From DASVEE01 sp036399695 (lineage in GTDB: Bacteria; Acidobacteriota; Thermoanaerobaculia; Gp7-AA8), in assembly GCA_036399695.1 (NCBI GenBank), contig DASWMP010000322.1, positions 12,039 to 76,038 on the forward strand: 64,000 nucleotides of DNA, given 5' to 3'. The position numbers were made by a program, and so were the translations under genes. Each line of letters begins with the position of its first letter. Positions within the stretch are counted from its first letter, which is position 1. Shown here piece by piece: positions 15,731-23,796 of the stretch. A model generated the notes under the pieces. It did no database searches, was not told the origin of the DNA, and saw only the letters and a list, made by a program, of their open reading frames with translations.

Positions 15731-17488
15731 ATGCGCGACATGCGTTTTCCGCGACTTTCCCTCCTCGCACTGCTGCTCACCGTATCGTCCGCTACGCTCG
15801 CCGCCGCTCCGCCGGAAGCCGTTCAGCGCTCCCTGAATGCGATCAGCGGCAATGCCGTGAAGGCGCACGTGAAGTTCCTGGCCAGCGACCTCCTCGAAGG
15901 ACGCGGTCCCGGTACCCGCGGCGACGCCCTGGCGACGCAGTACATCGCCTCCCAGTTCGAGGAGATGGGGCTGCTGCCGGCCGGGGACGGCGGCTCCTAC
16001 TTCCAGAAGGTCTCGCTCCTCGGCGTGACGACCATCCCGGCGAAAACCTCCGTCTCCTTCGTCAAGCAGGACGGGCCGACGCTCGGCCCCCTAAAGTTCC
16101 TCGATGAATTCGTCGGCGCCGACCTCTCGCAGACCGAGACCAACACCTTCGATTCCGAGATCGTCTTCGTCGGCCACGGCGTCGTCGCCCCGGAAGAGAA
16201 CTGGGACGATTACAAAGGTCTCGACACCCGCGGCAAGACGCTGGTCATGCTCGTCAACGACCCGCCGGCCACGGCCGCGGAGCCGAATCTCTTCAAAGGA
16301 CGGGCGCGCACCTACTACGGCCGCTGGACCTACAAGCTGGAGATCGGCGCGGCGAAGCAGGCGAAGAGCGTCATCCTGATCCACACGAACGACGCCGCCG
16401 GCTACGGCTGGAACGTCGTCCGGAACTCATGGAGCGGCGAGCAGGGGGCCGTGAAGAACGAGCCCGGCAAGCATGCGCTGACGTTCGCCGGCTGGATGAC
16501 GGAGTCGGTGGCCAAGCGCCTGTTCGCCGCCGCCGGCTATGACCTCGACACGCTGACGAAGGCCGCCGGCTCGCGCGACTTCAAGCCGGTCCCGCTCGGC
16601 GGCTACCGGATGCAGGGGAACGTCGCCAGCACGATCCGGCCGTTCGTCACGAACAACGTCGTGGCGCGCCTCGAGGGCACCGACCCGCAACTGAAGAACC
16701 AGGCGGTCCTCTACTCCGCGCATCACGATCACCTCGGCGTCGGCACGCCGAACGAGGCCGGCGACCGCATCTACAACGGCGCCATCGACAACGCTTCCGG
16801 TTGCGGGCTGCTGCTCGAACTGGCCCGCGTCTGGTCCGAAGCGGCCACCCGTCCGAAGCGCAGCCTCATCTTCGCCGCCGTCGCCGCGGAAGAGCAGGGC
16901 CTCCTCGGCTCGGAGTTCTTCGGCCGGAATCCCGTCATCCCGGCGGGCAACATCGCCCTCGGCATCAACATGGACGCGATCTACCTCTTCGGCAAAGTCA
17001 GCGGCGTGACGATGCTCGGCGCCGAGCGGATGTCGTTCGAGCCGGCGACGCGCCGCATCGCCGAAGGCCTCGGCCTGACGATCGTCCCCGATCCGGCGCC
17101 GGAGCAGGGCTCGTACTACCGCTCCGACCACTTCAGCCTCGCCAAGGCCGGCGTCCCGGCCTTCTCCATCAAGCAGGGTAATGAGATCGTCGGCAAGGAC
17201 GCCGAGTACGGCAAGCAGCGCTCCAACGAGTACCGCACGAAGCACTACCACCAGCCGAGCGACGAGGTCGATCCGACATGGGACTGGTCGTCGGCCGAGC
17301 AGGTGGGGCAGCTCGCGTTCTGGCTCGGCTACGAGGCGGCCAACGCGGCGGAGATGCCGAACTGGAACGCGGGCGACGAGTTCCGCGCCATTCGCGACCG
17401 CAGCCAGGGCATGACGTCGAGCAGCGGCGCGGGCGCTAGCGGAGCAACCAGCCCCCAGCCGCGGCCCAGACAAGAAAAAGAACGTTGA
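15731..17488 (+). CDS. Secreted M28-family aminopeptidase with PA domain
   Basis: 585 aa from ATG 15731 (signal MRDMRFPRLSLLALLLTVSSATLA); an upstream in-frame start at 15695 adds 12 basic residues. A PA-like insert (about residues 90-280, with EIVFVGHGVVAPEENWDDYKG) precedes the M28 catalytic domain. Two-zinc ligands are visible: His in SAHHDHLG, bridging Asp in GAIDNASG, Glu-Glu in AAEEQGLLGSE, Asp in INMDAI and His in KHYHQPSDE. Likely removes N-terminal residues from peptides in the periplasm. C-terminal tail (SSSGAGASGATSPQPRPRQ) is low-complexity and overlaps the convergent permease gene by 53 bp. Confidence 0.92.
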   Translation: MRDMRFPRLSLLALLLTVSSATLAAAPPEAVQRSLNAISGNAVKAHVKFLASDLLEGRGPGTRGDALATQYIASQFEEMGLLPAGDGGSYFQKVSLLGVTTIPAKTSVSFVKQDGPTLGPLKFLDEFVGADLSQTETNTFDSEIVFVGHGVVAPEENWDDYKGLDTRGKTLVMLVNDPPATAAEPNLFKGRARTYYGRWTYKLEIGAAKQAKSVILIHTNDAAGYGWNVVRNSWSGEQGAVKNEPGKHALTFAGWMTESVAKRLFAAAGYDLDTLTKAAGSRDFKPVPLGGYRMQGNVASTIRPFVTNNVVARLEGTDPQLKNQAVLYSAHHDHLGVGTPNEAGDRIYNGAIDNASGCGLLLELARVWSEAATRPKRSLIFAAVAAEEQGLLGSEFFGRNPVIPAGNIALGINMDAIYLFGKVSGVTMLGAERMSFEPATRRIAEGLGLTIVPDPAPEQGSYYRSDHFSLAKAGVPAFSIKQGNEIVGKDAEYGKQRSNEYRTKHYHQPSDEVDPTWDWSSAEQVGQLAFWLGYEAANAAEMPNWNAGDEFRAIRDRSQGMTSSSGAGASGATSPQPRPRQEKER

Positions 17489-18488
17489 TCGCGGTGAGGC
17501 GCCAGAAGAAGCGGCGGTCGCGGCCCGACTCACGCACGTAAATCCGCCAGCCGAGGAGGTTGGCGAGCGAGGCGATGATCGTGCCGCAGCCGCCGGCGTT
17601 CGCGCCGTAGAGCAGCTCACGCCAGTCGTTCGCGAAGGGCGCGAGCAGCACCGTCGCCGGAACGTTCGAGATCACCTGCGAGAGCGCGATGGCCGACCAG
17701 TAGGTATCGGCCGGAAAGCGCCAGTCGAACCCGCGCAGCCCTTCGACGACGATGAAGGCGAAGAAGAAGAGCGGCACGATCGAAAAGTCGATCTGCAGCA
17801 GGCGCCGCCGGAGGAAGAAGGCGCCGGCGAGGAGCGCGGCGATGGCGGCGGGCCAGGCGTTCACGACGCGGGCGATCTCGAGCAGCACGAGTGCGAAGCA
17901 GGCGAGGCCCGCGAGCGCGAGGTGATTCCGTCGCGGCGGCAGCTCGATCGTGGTCTTCGTCAGCACGCGCGAGCGGCCGAGGAGGAACGTGGCGAAGAGC
18001 AGGCCGGCGGCGCACCAGGCGACGAACGGGGCCATCGTCGCCACGAACGTCGCCGCGCTCATCCCCGACTTGTGAAAGACGAAGAGGTTCTGCGGATTGC
18101 CCAGCGGCGTGAGACAGCCGAGGAGATTCGCGGCGATCACTTCGAGCACAACGGCGTCCTCGACGTCGAAGTCGGAGAGCCTGCTGGCGATGACCGTGAA
18201 CGGGATGACGACGAAGAGGGCTACGTCGTTCGTCACGAGCGCCGACAGCGCGCCGGTGAAGACGATCAGGGCGATCGCGAACGGCCGCGTGGTGCGGAAG
18301 CGGGCCACGGTCGCGGCGACGGCGCGATCGAGCCAGCCTGAAGCGCGGAGGATCTCCACGGTGACGAGCAACGCGAAAAGCACGAGCAGCAGATCGAGGT
18401 CGATCGTGGAAAAAGCGGCTTGCGGTGTTACGCGCCGTGTAATGAGGAAGATCGCGGCGAGCACGGCCGCGATGAGGGCAGCGATCAT
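17436..18488 (-). CDS. SLC13/ArsB-type anion permease
   Basis: 350 aa, about ten hydrophobic segments across the whole length. Motif AANLLGCLTPLGNPQNLFVF is the conserved hairpin of the ion-transporter superfamily (ArsB, NhaD, SLC13, CitMHS); the C-terminal half has the second copy region around SNVPATVLLAPFANDWRELLYGANAGGCGTIIASLANLLGWRI. Shorter than full ArsB (about 430), so residues at the N-terminus may be reduced. Substrate (arsenite, dicarboxylate, Na/H) cannot be told; no ars genes adjoin. Confidence 0.85.
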   Translation of the reverse strand: MIAALIAAVLAAIFLITRRVTPQAAFSTIDLDLLLVLFALLVTVEILRASGWLDRAVAATVARFRTTRPFAIALIVFTGALSALVTNDVALFVVIPFTVIASRLSDFDVEDAVVLEVIAANLLGCLTPLGNPQNLFVFHKSGMSAATFVATMAPFVAWCAAGLLFATFLLGRSRVLTKTTIELPPRRNHLALAGLACFALVLLEIARVVNAWPAAIAALLAGAFFLRRRLLQIDFSIVPLFFFAFIVVEGLRGFDWRFPADTYWSAIALSQVISNVPATVLLAPFANDWRELLYGANAGGCGTIIASLANLLGWRIYVRESGRDRRFFWRLTAINVLFLVWAAAGGWLLR

Positions 18489-18579
18489 CGGCGCGCAGTA
18501 TTACACCGGCGGGCCGTCTGGTATCGGTGCTGCTAAGTGCTGCTCCATGACCCCGTTTTTCCGGTCTCTGGAGGATCTG

Positions 18580-19224
18580 ATGAAGTTGGCAATCCCGGTA
18601 GTTCTTCTCTCTCTTCTCGCGGTCGCGCCCGCGTTCGGACAGAGCCGCGCGTTCGATCTGACGGGCAACGTCGTGTGGGTCGACCCCAGCAGCGAAGGGA
18701 CGTTCGACGATTTCGACGGTGACGCCGCCGACATCGAGTTCGACGGCACGATGGGCTACGGCCTCGCGGCGAACATTTTCTGGGGCGATCGCATCTCGAC
18801 CGAGCTCGCAATCTCGCGCGTCGACACCGAAGCCACGGTGCGGCGCCGCGCTGTCGGCAATGCCGGCGCTGATCTCGAGATGATGCCCATCACGGCCGTG
18901 CTGCAGTTCCATTTCATCCCGAACGGGAGGATCGATCCGTATGTCGGCGTCGGCGCCGCGTACGTGCTGTTCGACGACCTCGAGGATCCGGACGATCTCG
19001 ACGACATCGACTTCGAGCGCATCGAGCTGCAGGACGATGTCGGCCTGGCGCTGAACGCCGGCCTGGGCATCCGCATCACGCCGCGCCTCGGCATCACGCT
19101 CGACGCCAAGTACGTGCCGCTGGAGTCCTCGGCCCGCGCCGTGTTCGTGACCGGCCCGGACACCGAGACCACGGTGGACATCAACCCCGTGATCTTCTCG
19201 GCAGGACTCACGCTGCGGTTCTAG
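18580..19224 (+). CDS. OmpW-like outer-membrane protein
   Basis: 214 aa from ATG 18580, preceded by GGAGG at good spacing. Signal peptide MKLAIPVVLLSLLAVAPAFGQ; mature barrel with OmpW features: GYGLAANIFWGDRISTELAISRVDTEATVR, then PITAVLQFHFIPNGRIDPYVGVGAAYVLF (the conserved OmpW 'P...QyhF.p.....PYvGvG..y'), ending in aromatic GLTLRF. Would form an eight-stranded barrel for small hydrophobic molecules. Confidence 0.9.
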   Translation: MKLAIPVVLLSLLAVAPAFGQSRAFDLTGNVVWVDPSSEGTFDDFDGDAADIEFDGTMGYGLAANIFWGDRISTELAISRVDTEATVRRRAVGNAGADLEMMPITAVLQFHFIPNGRIDPYVGVGAAYVLFDDLEDPDDLDDIDFERIELQDDVGLALNAGLGIRITPRLGITLDAKYVPLESSARAVFVTGPDTETTVDINPVIFSAGLTLRF

Positions 19225-19239
19225 TTTTTGCGGAGAACG

Positions 19240-19323
19240 ACGGGACCTATGGGACAGATGGGACCAATGGGACAGATGAGAGTCTCATTGGTCCTCTCGG
19301 TCCCATAGGTCTCATCTGTCCCG
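19240..19323. repeat. Family A palindromic element (9-mers), complete
   Basis: Left arm 9-mers ATGGGACAG, ATGGGACCA, ATGGGACAG, ATGAG; right arm CTCATTGGTCC..GGTCCCATAGGTCTCATC. Lies 16 bp after the OmpW-like stop codon and could act as its terminator. Confidence 0.8.
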
Positions 19324-19344
19324 ACAGACGTGCCAGACTTCAGT

Positions 19345-19900
19345 CTGAGGCCGTCACACCTAAGTTCGAGGTCGCGGAACTTCTGTTTGAGGCCGCCGCA
19401 TCTCTGTTTGAGGCCGCCGCATCTCAGTTTTGAGGTCGCCGCATCTCAGTTTTGAGGCCGCCGCATCTCAGTTTGAGGCCGCCGCATCTCAGTTTGAGAC
19501 CGCCGCACCTCAGTTTTGAGGACGCCGCATCTCAGTTTGAGGCCGCCGCACCTCAGTTTTGAGGACGCCGCACCTCAGTTCGAGGCCGCCGCACCTCAGT
19601 TTTGAGGCCGCCGCATCTCAGTTTGAGGCCGCCGCACCTCAGCTTCGAGGTCGCCGCACCTCAATTTGACGCCACCGAACTTCAGTTTCGAGGCCGCCGC
19701 ACCCCAGTTTTGAGGTCGCCGCGCCGCAATTTAAGGCCGCCCCAGCTCAGTTTGAGGCCGCCTCATCTCGATTTGAGGCCGCCGCACCTCAGCTTCGAGA
19801 TCGCCGCGCCTCAGTTTCGAGGGCGCCGCGCCTCAATTTCAGGTCGCCGCACCTCAATTCGAGGTCGTCGCACCTTGTTTTGACATCGCTGAACTCAGCT
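19345..19900. repeat. 21-bp tandem array, about 26 units
   Basis: Head-to-tail units with consensus GAGGCCGCCGCACCTCAGTT plus T, period 21 (22 where an extra T occurs). Units diverge gradually (GAGGTCGCCGC, GAGGACGCCGC, GACGCCACCGA). Each unit contains GAGG...CCTC and CTCAGTTTTGAG, both able to form short hairpins. Units are contiguous with no spacers. Reading frames through it are repeat-coded and not believed to be genes. Confidence 0.9.
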
Positions 19901-20020
19901 TGGCCGCAGACGGTCCGGTGCCCACGGAGGCGTTGCCGCCGCTCGCGAACGAGCGAAGTGATGCGGCGCCGTGTAGCGGGGTCATCGGGGCGGGCCGCCC
20001 GAAAGATGTTCCACCGCACC

Positions 20021-20049
20021 TTGACACCCGGCGGTCGGCGACCTATCTT
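20021..20049 (+). promoter_or_regulatory. Sigma-70-like promoter for the 224-aa gene
   Basis: TTGACA (20021-20026), 17-bp spacer, TATCTT (20044-20049), then AGGAGG at 20057 and ATG at 20076. Near-consensus -35 and -10. Confidence 0.75.
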
Positions 20050-20075
20050 TGTCGCCAGGAGGCTGAGACGGTTAA

Positions 20076-20750
20076 ATGACGAACGACGAGCGGGCGCCCA
20101 AGAGCGCCACGACAGCATGCCGGGAACGGCGCCACCCGCAGAGCGGGCAGGCGGCCGGTCCGGCATGGGTGCGTCCGCTTCGCCGGGCGCAGCGTGCGCT
20201 CGACCGGTCGGCTCGTCTGATGGCTTCCGGTGTGACGGTGGCCGCGCGCTCGGAGCGTGCGGCCCAGTGGCGGCCGATCCGCAGCTCGCAGAACCTCGAG
20301 CATGCCGAGACCCGTCTGTCGATGGCCGCTTCCCGTCTGGGCCAGGTGGCCAAGGAACTGGCCGAGATCACGGCCTGCCTCGAGCGCGAGCCCGAAACCG
20401 GCGCAGGTGCGCCGGAGCAGTTCATGGCCATCATGCAGCGCTGGATGGTCATGAGCCTCTCGCTCGGTCAGGTCTCGTCGACCGTCTTCGCGCTGCATGA
20501 AAACATGCTCGCCGGGCTGGCCTCGGGCGAGCTGGTGGCCGAGCGCGTCCCGGGCAGCCCGCTCCGGATCCTCCTGACGCCGCGTCCCGCTCCCATTCGT
20601 GTCTCGCTCTCGGTCCGGCTGAGCCGGGCCGCCGACCGCATTTCCATCGCGCTCAAACGACGGCGAAGGGCGAACCGCCCGGCAGCCGTCAGCGTTCCAC
20701 GTCGCGCCTCTCAGGGGCGCGCGCCTCCGCTTTCGCTCTGCCTGCTCTGA
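20076..20750 (+). CDS. Hypothetical basic protein (224 aa)
   Basis: Not recognised. Basic N-terminus (residues 1-70, many Arg, for example RRAQRALDRSARLM), a helical middle with heptad-like leucines (RLSMAASRLGQVAKELAEITACLE, AIMQRWMVMSLSLGQVSSTVFALHE) and a very basic C-terminus (ADRISIALKRRRRANR). No signal peptide. Has its own near-consensus promoter and AGGAGG (spacing 13 nt). Followed after 39 bp by the 187-aa gene with a second strong SD. Possible nucleic-acid or membrane-associated protein; no function assigned. Confidence 0.7.
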   Translation: MTNDERAPKSATTACRERRHPQSGQAAGPAWVRPLRRAQRALDRSARLMASGVTVAARSERAAQWRPIRSSQNLEHAETRLSMAASRLGQVAKELAEITACLEREPETGAGAPEQFMAIMQRWMVMSLSLGQVSSTVFALHENMLAGLASGELVAERVPGSPLRILLTPRPAPIRVSLSVRLSRAADRISIALKRRRRANRPAAVSVPRRASQGRAPPLSLCLL

Positions 20751-20789
20751 TCCATCCATTGCAGTCTGCGAAAAATTAGGAGGCTCTCA

Positions 20790-21353
20790 ATGAGCGCTAA
20801 CAATAAAGCTGTGTCCGCGGTTGAGCTCGACCCGGTTGCCATCAACTACAGACAAGAGGCGCAGGTGCGCATGCAGGAAATTCGTCTCTTCCGCGACTCG
20901 CTTCCCCACTTCACCATCCCGGAGACCCGCGAATCCAAGAGACGTCTGAGCCCGGCCGCCTCGATCCCGTCGGAGTTCGTCGAATTGGTCACGGTGGCGC
21001 TGGCTAATCAGAAAGGCCTGGCGCGCGTCGATGGCGCGAGCCCGGCCGAGGTCTTTGACCTGGTCAGCTATGCGGACGCTTTCGCGCCGTTGGCGGACGA
21101 ACTGGAGGCACTGGCGCAGTTCGTCCGTTACAGCGTCACGGTGGCGCGGAACAAGGCGGGAAGCGAGTCGCTGACGACCTACGCGGTCGCGCAGCGTCTG
21201 GCGAAACGGCCGGAGAACGGCCATCTGGTGCCGTACGTCGACGACATGCGCCGTGCCCTTGGCCGGGTGCGGAAGGCTTCGGCGGAGAAGGTCGAGCCCA
21301 AGCCGGCGCCGAAGGCCACGAGCGAACCGCCGGCATCGCAGCAGCAGCCGTAA
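20790..21353 (+). CDS. Hypothetical protein (187 aa)
   Basis: Not recognised. Excellent Shine-Dalgarno (TTAGGAGGCTCTCA before ATG). Mostly helical: YRQEAQVRMQEIRLFRDSLPHF, EFVELVTVALANQKGL, FDLVSYADAFAPLADELEALAQFVRYSVTVARNKAG; these Ala/Leu helices suggest a four-helix bundle. C-terminal tail of Lys/Pro/Ala (EKVEPKPAPKATSEPPASQQQP) is disordered. Strong SD and an intrinsic terminator suggest a well-expressed soluble protein. Pairs with the 224-aa gene. Confidence 0.75.
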   Translation: MSANNKAVSAVELDPVAINYRQEAQVRMQEIRLFRDSLPHFTIPETRESKRRLSPAASIPSEFVELVTVALANQKGLARVDGASPAEVFDLVSYADAFAPLADELEALAQFVRYSVTVARNKAGSESLTTYAVAQRLAKRPENGHLVPYVDDMRRALGRVRKASAEKVEPKPAPKATSEPPASQQQP

Positions 21354-21375
21354 CGACTGAAGTGCAGTAGATGAA

Positions 21376-21409
21376 GGCGGGCGCGTCCGCAAGGGCGCGC
21401 CCGCCTTTT
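21376..21409 (+). terminator. Intrinsic terminator
   Basis: GGCGGGCGCGTCC, loop GCAA, GGGCGCGCCCGCC followed by TTTT; 23 bp after the stop of the 187-aa gene. Confidence 0.85.
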
Positions 21410-21464
21410 GCCGGTGCTTGCCGGTACTCCGTCGCGGCTCGTTCCATGAAGGCGCCGACGACGC

Positions 21465-22394
21465 TCACGTCGGCGTGTCTGCCGCCGGAAGACCTTCTCC
21501 GCGCAAGCGGCTGATGTCTCTCGTCGGCGCGCTTCCGAAGAAGCGGCTGTACTCGCGGCTGAACTGTGCCGCGCTCATGTAGCCGACGCGGCGGCCTGCA
21601 GCTCCCACGTCCGTCGTTGCCGTCAGCATCAGCCGCCTGGCCTCCTGCAGCCGAAGCGTTTTCTGGTATTGCAGAGGGCTCATGCCGGTGACGGCCTTGA
21701 ATTGCCGATGAAACGACGTGACGCTCATGTTCACCAGCTTCGCCAGCTCGCCGATGTCCGCGGGCTGGTCGAAATTCGTCCGCAGCCATGACACCGCGTT
21801 GGCGATGCGTTGCATGCTCGATCCGGCTTGCCCGATCTGCGCAACGCGACTCCCCATCGGACTGCGAAGCAGCCGGATCAGAATCTCATCCAGCACGAGC
21901 GGCGCGAGGAGCTCGGCGTCGACCGGCTGCTCGATCAGCTCGACCAATCGCGCTGCCGCATCGATGATGTGCGCATCGGCGTCGCCGACGTAGAGCGCGC
22001 GGGTCTCTCGCGGTTTCGGCACGCCCTCCGGAAACACTTTCGGCACGAGCCCGGCGATCTTCTCCGCATCGAGATCGATCATCAGCACCAGGTACGGCTC
22101 GGCGTAACTCGCGCGCGTGACGCGGCCGGCGATCGGAACGTCGACCGAGTACAGCGCCATCTGCCCGGCCTCGTAACTGTAGGTGTCTCCGCCGATCATC
22201 GCGATCTTCGCGCCCTGCGCGGCGACGCACAACGACGATTGCTGTACGTAGTGCACCGGCTCCCGATTCGGCCGCGACACTCTGGCTGCATGGACACCGG
22301 GCATCGGAAGGTCGACCGTTGCGTCGTTGGGGACGATCGCGCCGATCGACTTGGCCAGCGCCGCGATGCCAGTAATTTCTCTTGCGCGCATCAT
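21465..22394 (-). CDS. AraC-family transcriptional regulator
   Basis: 309 aa from the ATG at 22394 (GGTGGAGA 5 nt upstream; a second ATG follows immediately). N-terminal AraC_N-type domain (SSLCVAAQGAKIAMIGGDTYSYEAGQMALYSVDVPI) and C-terminal double HTH (DIGELAKLVNMSVTSFHRQFKAVTGMSPLQYQKTLRLQEARRLML ... VGYMSAAQFSREYSRFFG). Such regulators usually sit beside an oxidoreductase gene they control; here the SDR gene lies 48 bp upstream on the same strand, so both may be in one operon. Ligand unknown. Confidence 0.93.
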   Translation of the reverse strand: MMRAREITGIAALAKSIGAIVPNDATVDLPMPGVHAARVSRPNREPVHYVQQSSLCVAAQGAKIAMIGGDTYSYEAGQMALYSVDVPIAGRVTRASYAEPYLVLMIDLDAEKIAGLVPKVFPEGVPKPRETRALYVGDADAHIIDAAARLVELIEQPVDAELLAPLVLDEILIRLLRSPMGSRVAQIGQAGSSMQRIANAVSWLRTNFDQPADIGELAKLVNMSVTSFHRQFKAVTGMSPLQYQKTLRLQEARRLMLTATTDVGAAGRRVGYMSAAQFSREYSRFFGSAPTRDISRLRGEGLPAADTPT

Positions 22395-22441
22395 TTCTCC
22401 ACCCAAGACCCTCGCGAGGGGCATCAGCTACGGGGCGTGAG

Positions 22442-23299
22442 TCAGCGGACCTCCGCCGGATCATCGACCGCGAGCGAGGACGACAACTCCCGGTACGCGT
22501 TCGCCTGCTGTTGAAGCGTGGCGATCTTCTGCTCCGCGGTGGCGATCGCGTCGGCGCCGGCGATGAAGCGCTGCGGCGGAGTTTCCTCTTCGGCGATGGT
22601 GATCAGAGCGCGTGCGAGCTTCGCCGGATCGCCGGACTGTTTGCCGTTCATCGCTTTCCACGACTCGATGAGCGGCGCTCGGCGCTCGTCATAGTCGGCG
22701 ATCGACGGCTCCGCGTAATTTGTCGATTGATCCGTGAGCAGTTCCGTGCGGAAGAACCCTGGATTCACGATCGTGGTGGCGATGCCGAACGGCGCAACCT
22801 CGGCGCCGAGGGACTCCATCCAGCCCTCGAGGCCGAACTTGGACGCCGCGTAGGCGCTCACGAAATCGTAGCCAGCGCCGAGACCGGCGGACGAGGAGAT
22901 CGTGATGACGTGCCCGGAGCGCTGCTTGCGCATCACCGGCAGGACGGCGCGGGTGACGTTCATCGGGCCGAAAAGGCTCGTGGCCAACTGCCGCTCGATC
23001 TGGTCGGGCGTCAGCTCCTCGAAGTAGCCGGCGTAAAAGCTCGCGGCGTTGTTGACCAGGACGTCGATGCGCCCGAACCGGGTGACCGCTGCCTGCACAG
23101 CCGCCTCAGCATCGGCTCGGCTGGTGACGTCGAGCTTCACCGCCAGCACGTTCTCCGACTCTCCCACGGCCCTGGAAACGCGCTCGGCGTCCCGGCCGGT
23201 GGCGACGACGGCGTGACCCGCCGCCAGGACGGCTCGCGCGAAATCGAGGCCCATGCCGCGGCCGGCGCCCGTGATGAACCAGATCTTCTTCTTCTTCAT
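22442..23299 (-). CDS. Short-chain dehydrogenase/reductase
   Basis: 285 aa from ATG 23299 with GGAGGAAAAGTC upstream; the longer frame to 23365 has no SD. Rossmann motif TGAGRGMG near the N-terminus (NAD(P) binding), NNAA (LVNNAASF), catalytic Ser (ITISSSAG) and YxxxK (SAYAASKFG). Classical SDR of the type found beside AraC regulators; the TGAGRGxG start and PGFFRTEL segment are typical. Substrate unknown (aliphatic or aromatic alcohol/ketone). Confidence 0.92.
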   Translation of the reverse strand: MKKKKIWFITGAGRGMGLDFARAVLAAGHAVVATGRDAERVSRAVGESENVLAVKLDVTSRADAEAAVQAAVTRFGRIDVLVNNAASFYAGYFEELTPDQIERQLATSLFGPMNVTRAVLPVMRKQRSGHVITISSSAGLGAGYDFVSAYAASKFGLEGWMESLGAEVAPFGIATTIVNPGFFRTELLTDQSTNYAEPSIADYDERRAPLIESWKAMNGKQSGDPAKLARALITIAEEETPPQRFIAGADAIATAEQKIATLQQQANAYRELSSSLAVDDPAEVR

Positions 23300-23540
23300 G
23301 ACTTTTCCTCCATGCTCGACCACCGATTCGTTCTGAGCGGCCCACGGACTGCAACGGTCGAGCACTTGCCGTCCTGGACTGTTTTGACGCGCGGATGCGT
23401 GTTCATTCCTTCCCCGAGTCCCGTTCGTACGATCTCGAAGAGCTCCGCAACCGTCGCCACACCCAACGTAACGTCGCTGAGGAGTGCAATCGTTGACCTA
23501 TCCTTCCAGGGTTTTGCACGATCCTTCCAAATGCAGCCTT

Positions 23541-23779
23541 CAGCCCGCTCCGCGGGCGGCAGCTTCGTAGCCCCGGGCGAAAGCCCCGATGGCGTTGACC
23601 TAGAGGTTGCCTCATGTGGGACAGACACTCCTGTCTGTCCGGCCCACCCCCGAGGTCCTCCAGACAAGCGGCCGTTCGGGTGCACCGGACAGACAAGAGT
23701 GTCTGTCCCACATCTAAGTCAACGGCATTAGCGGCTTTCGCCCGGGGCTACGACGTTGGCGCGCGCCGGAGGCGGGCTG
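23541..23779. repeat. Nested palindrome: family E hairpins inside a larger inverted repeat
   Basis: Outer arms CGTAGCCCCGGGCGAAAGCC (23566-23585) and GGCTTTCGCCCGGGGCTACG pattern (23733-23752), extended by GGCGTTGAC / GTCAACGGC. Inner arms at 23614-23642 and 23685-23713 each contain the GGACAGACA hairpin, in opposite orientation. The remainder of the 23300-23540 spacer shows no gene; it presumably carries the SDR promoter. Confidence 0.85.
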
Positions 23780-23796
23780 AAATCGCAGCAGCGCCT

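Noticed and set aside
19602..19883. 93-aa ORF in the tandem array
   Set aside because: Reads through repeated units (RPPHLSL repeats) because period 21 keeps a frame open; no start signal.
19345..19900. CRISPR array
   Set aside because: Units are contiguous with no unique spacers, and there are no cas genes; both 21-bp arrays are plain tandem repeats.
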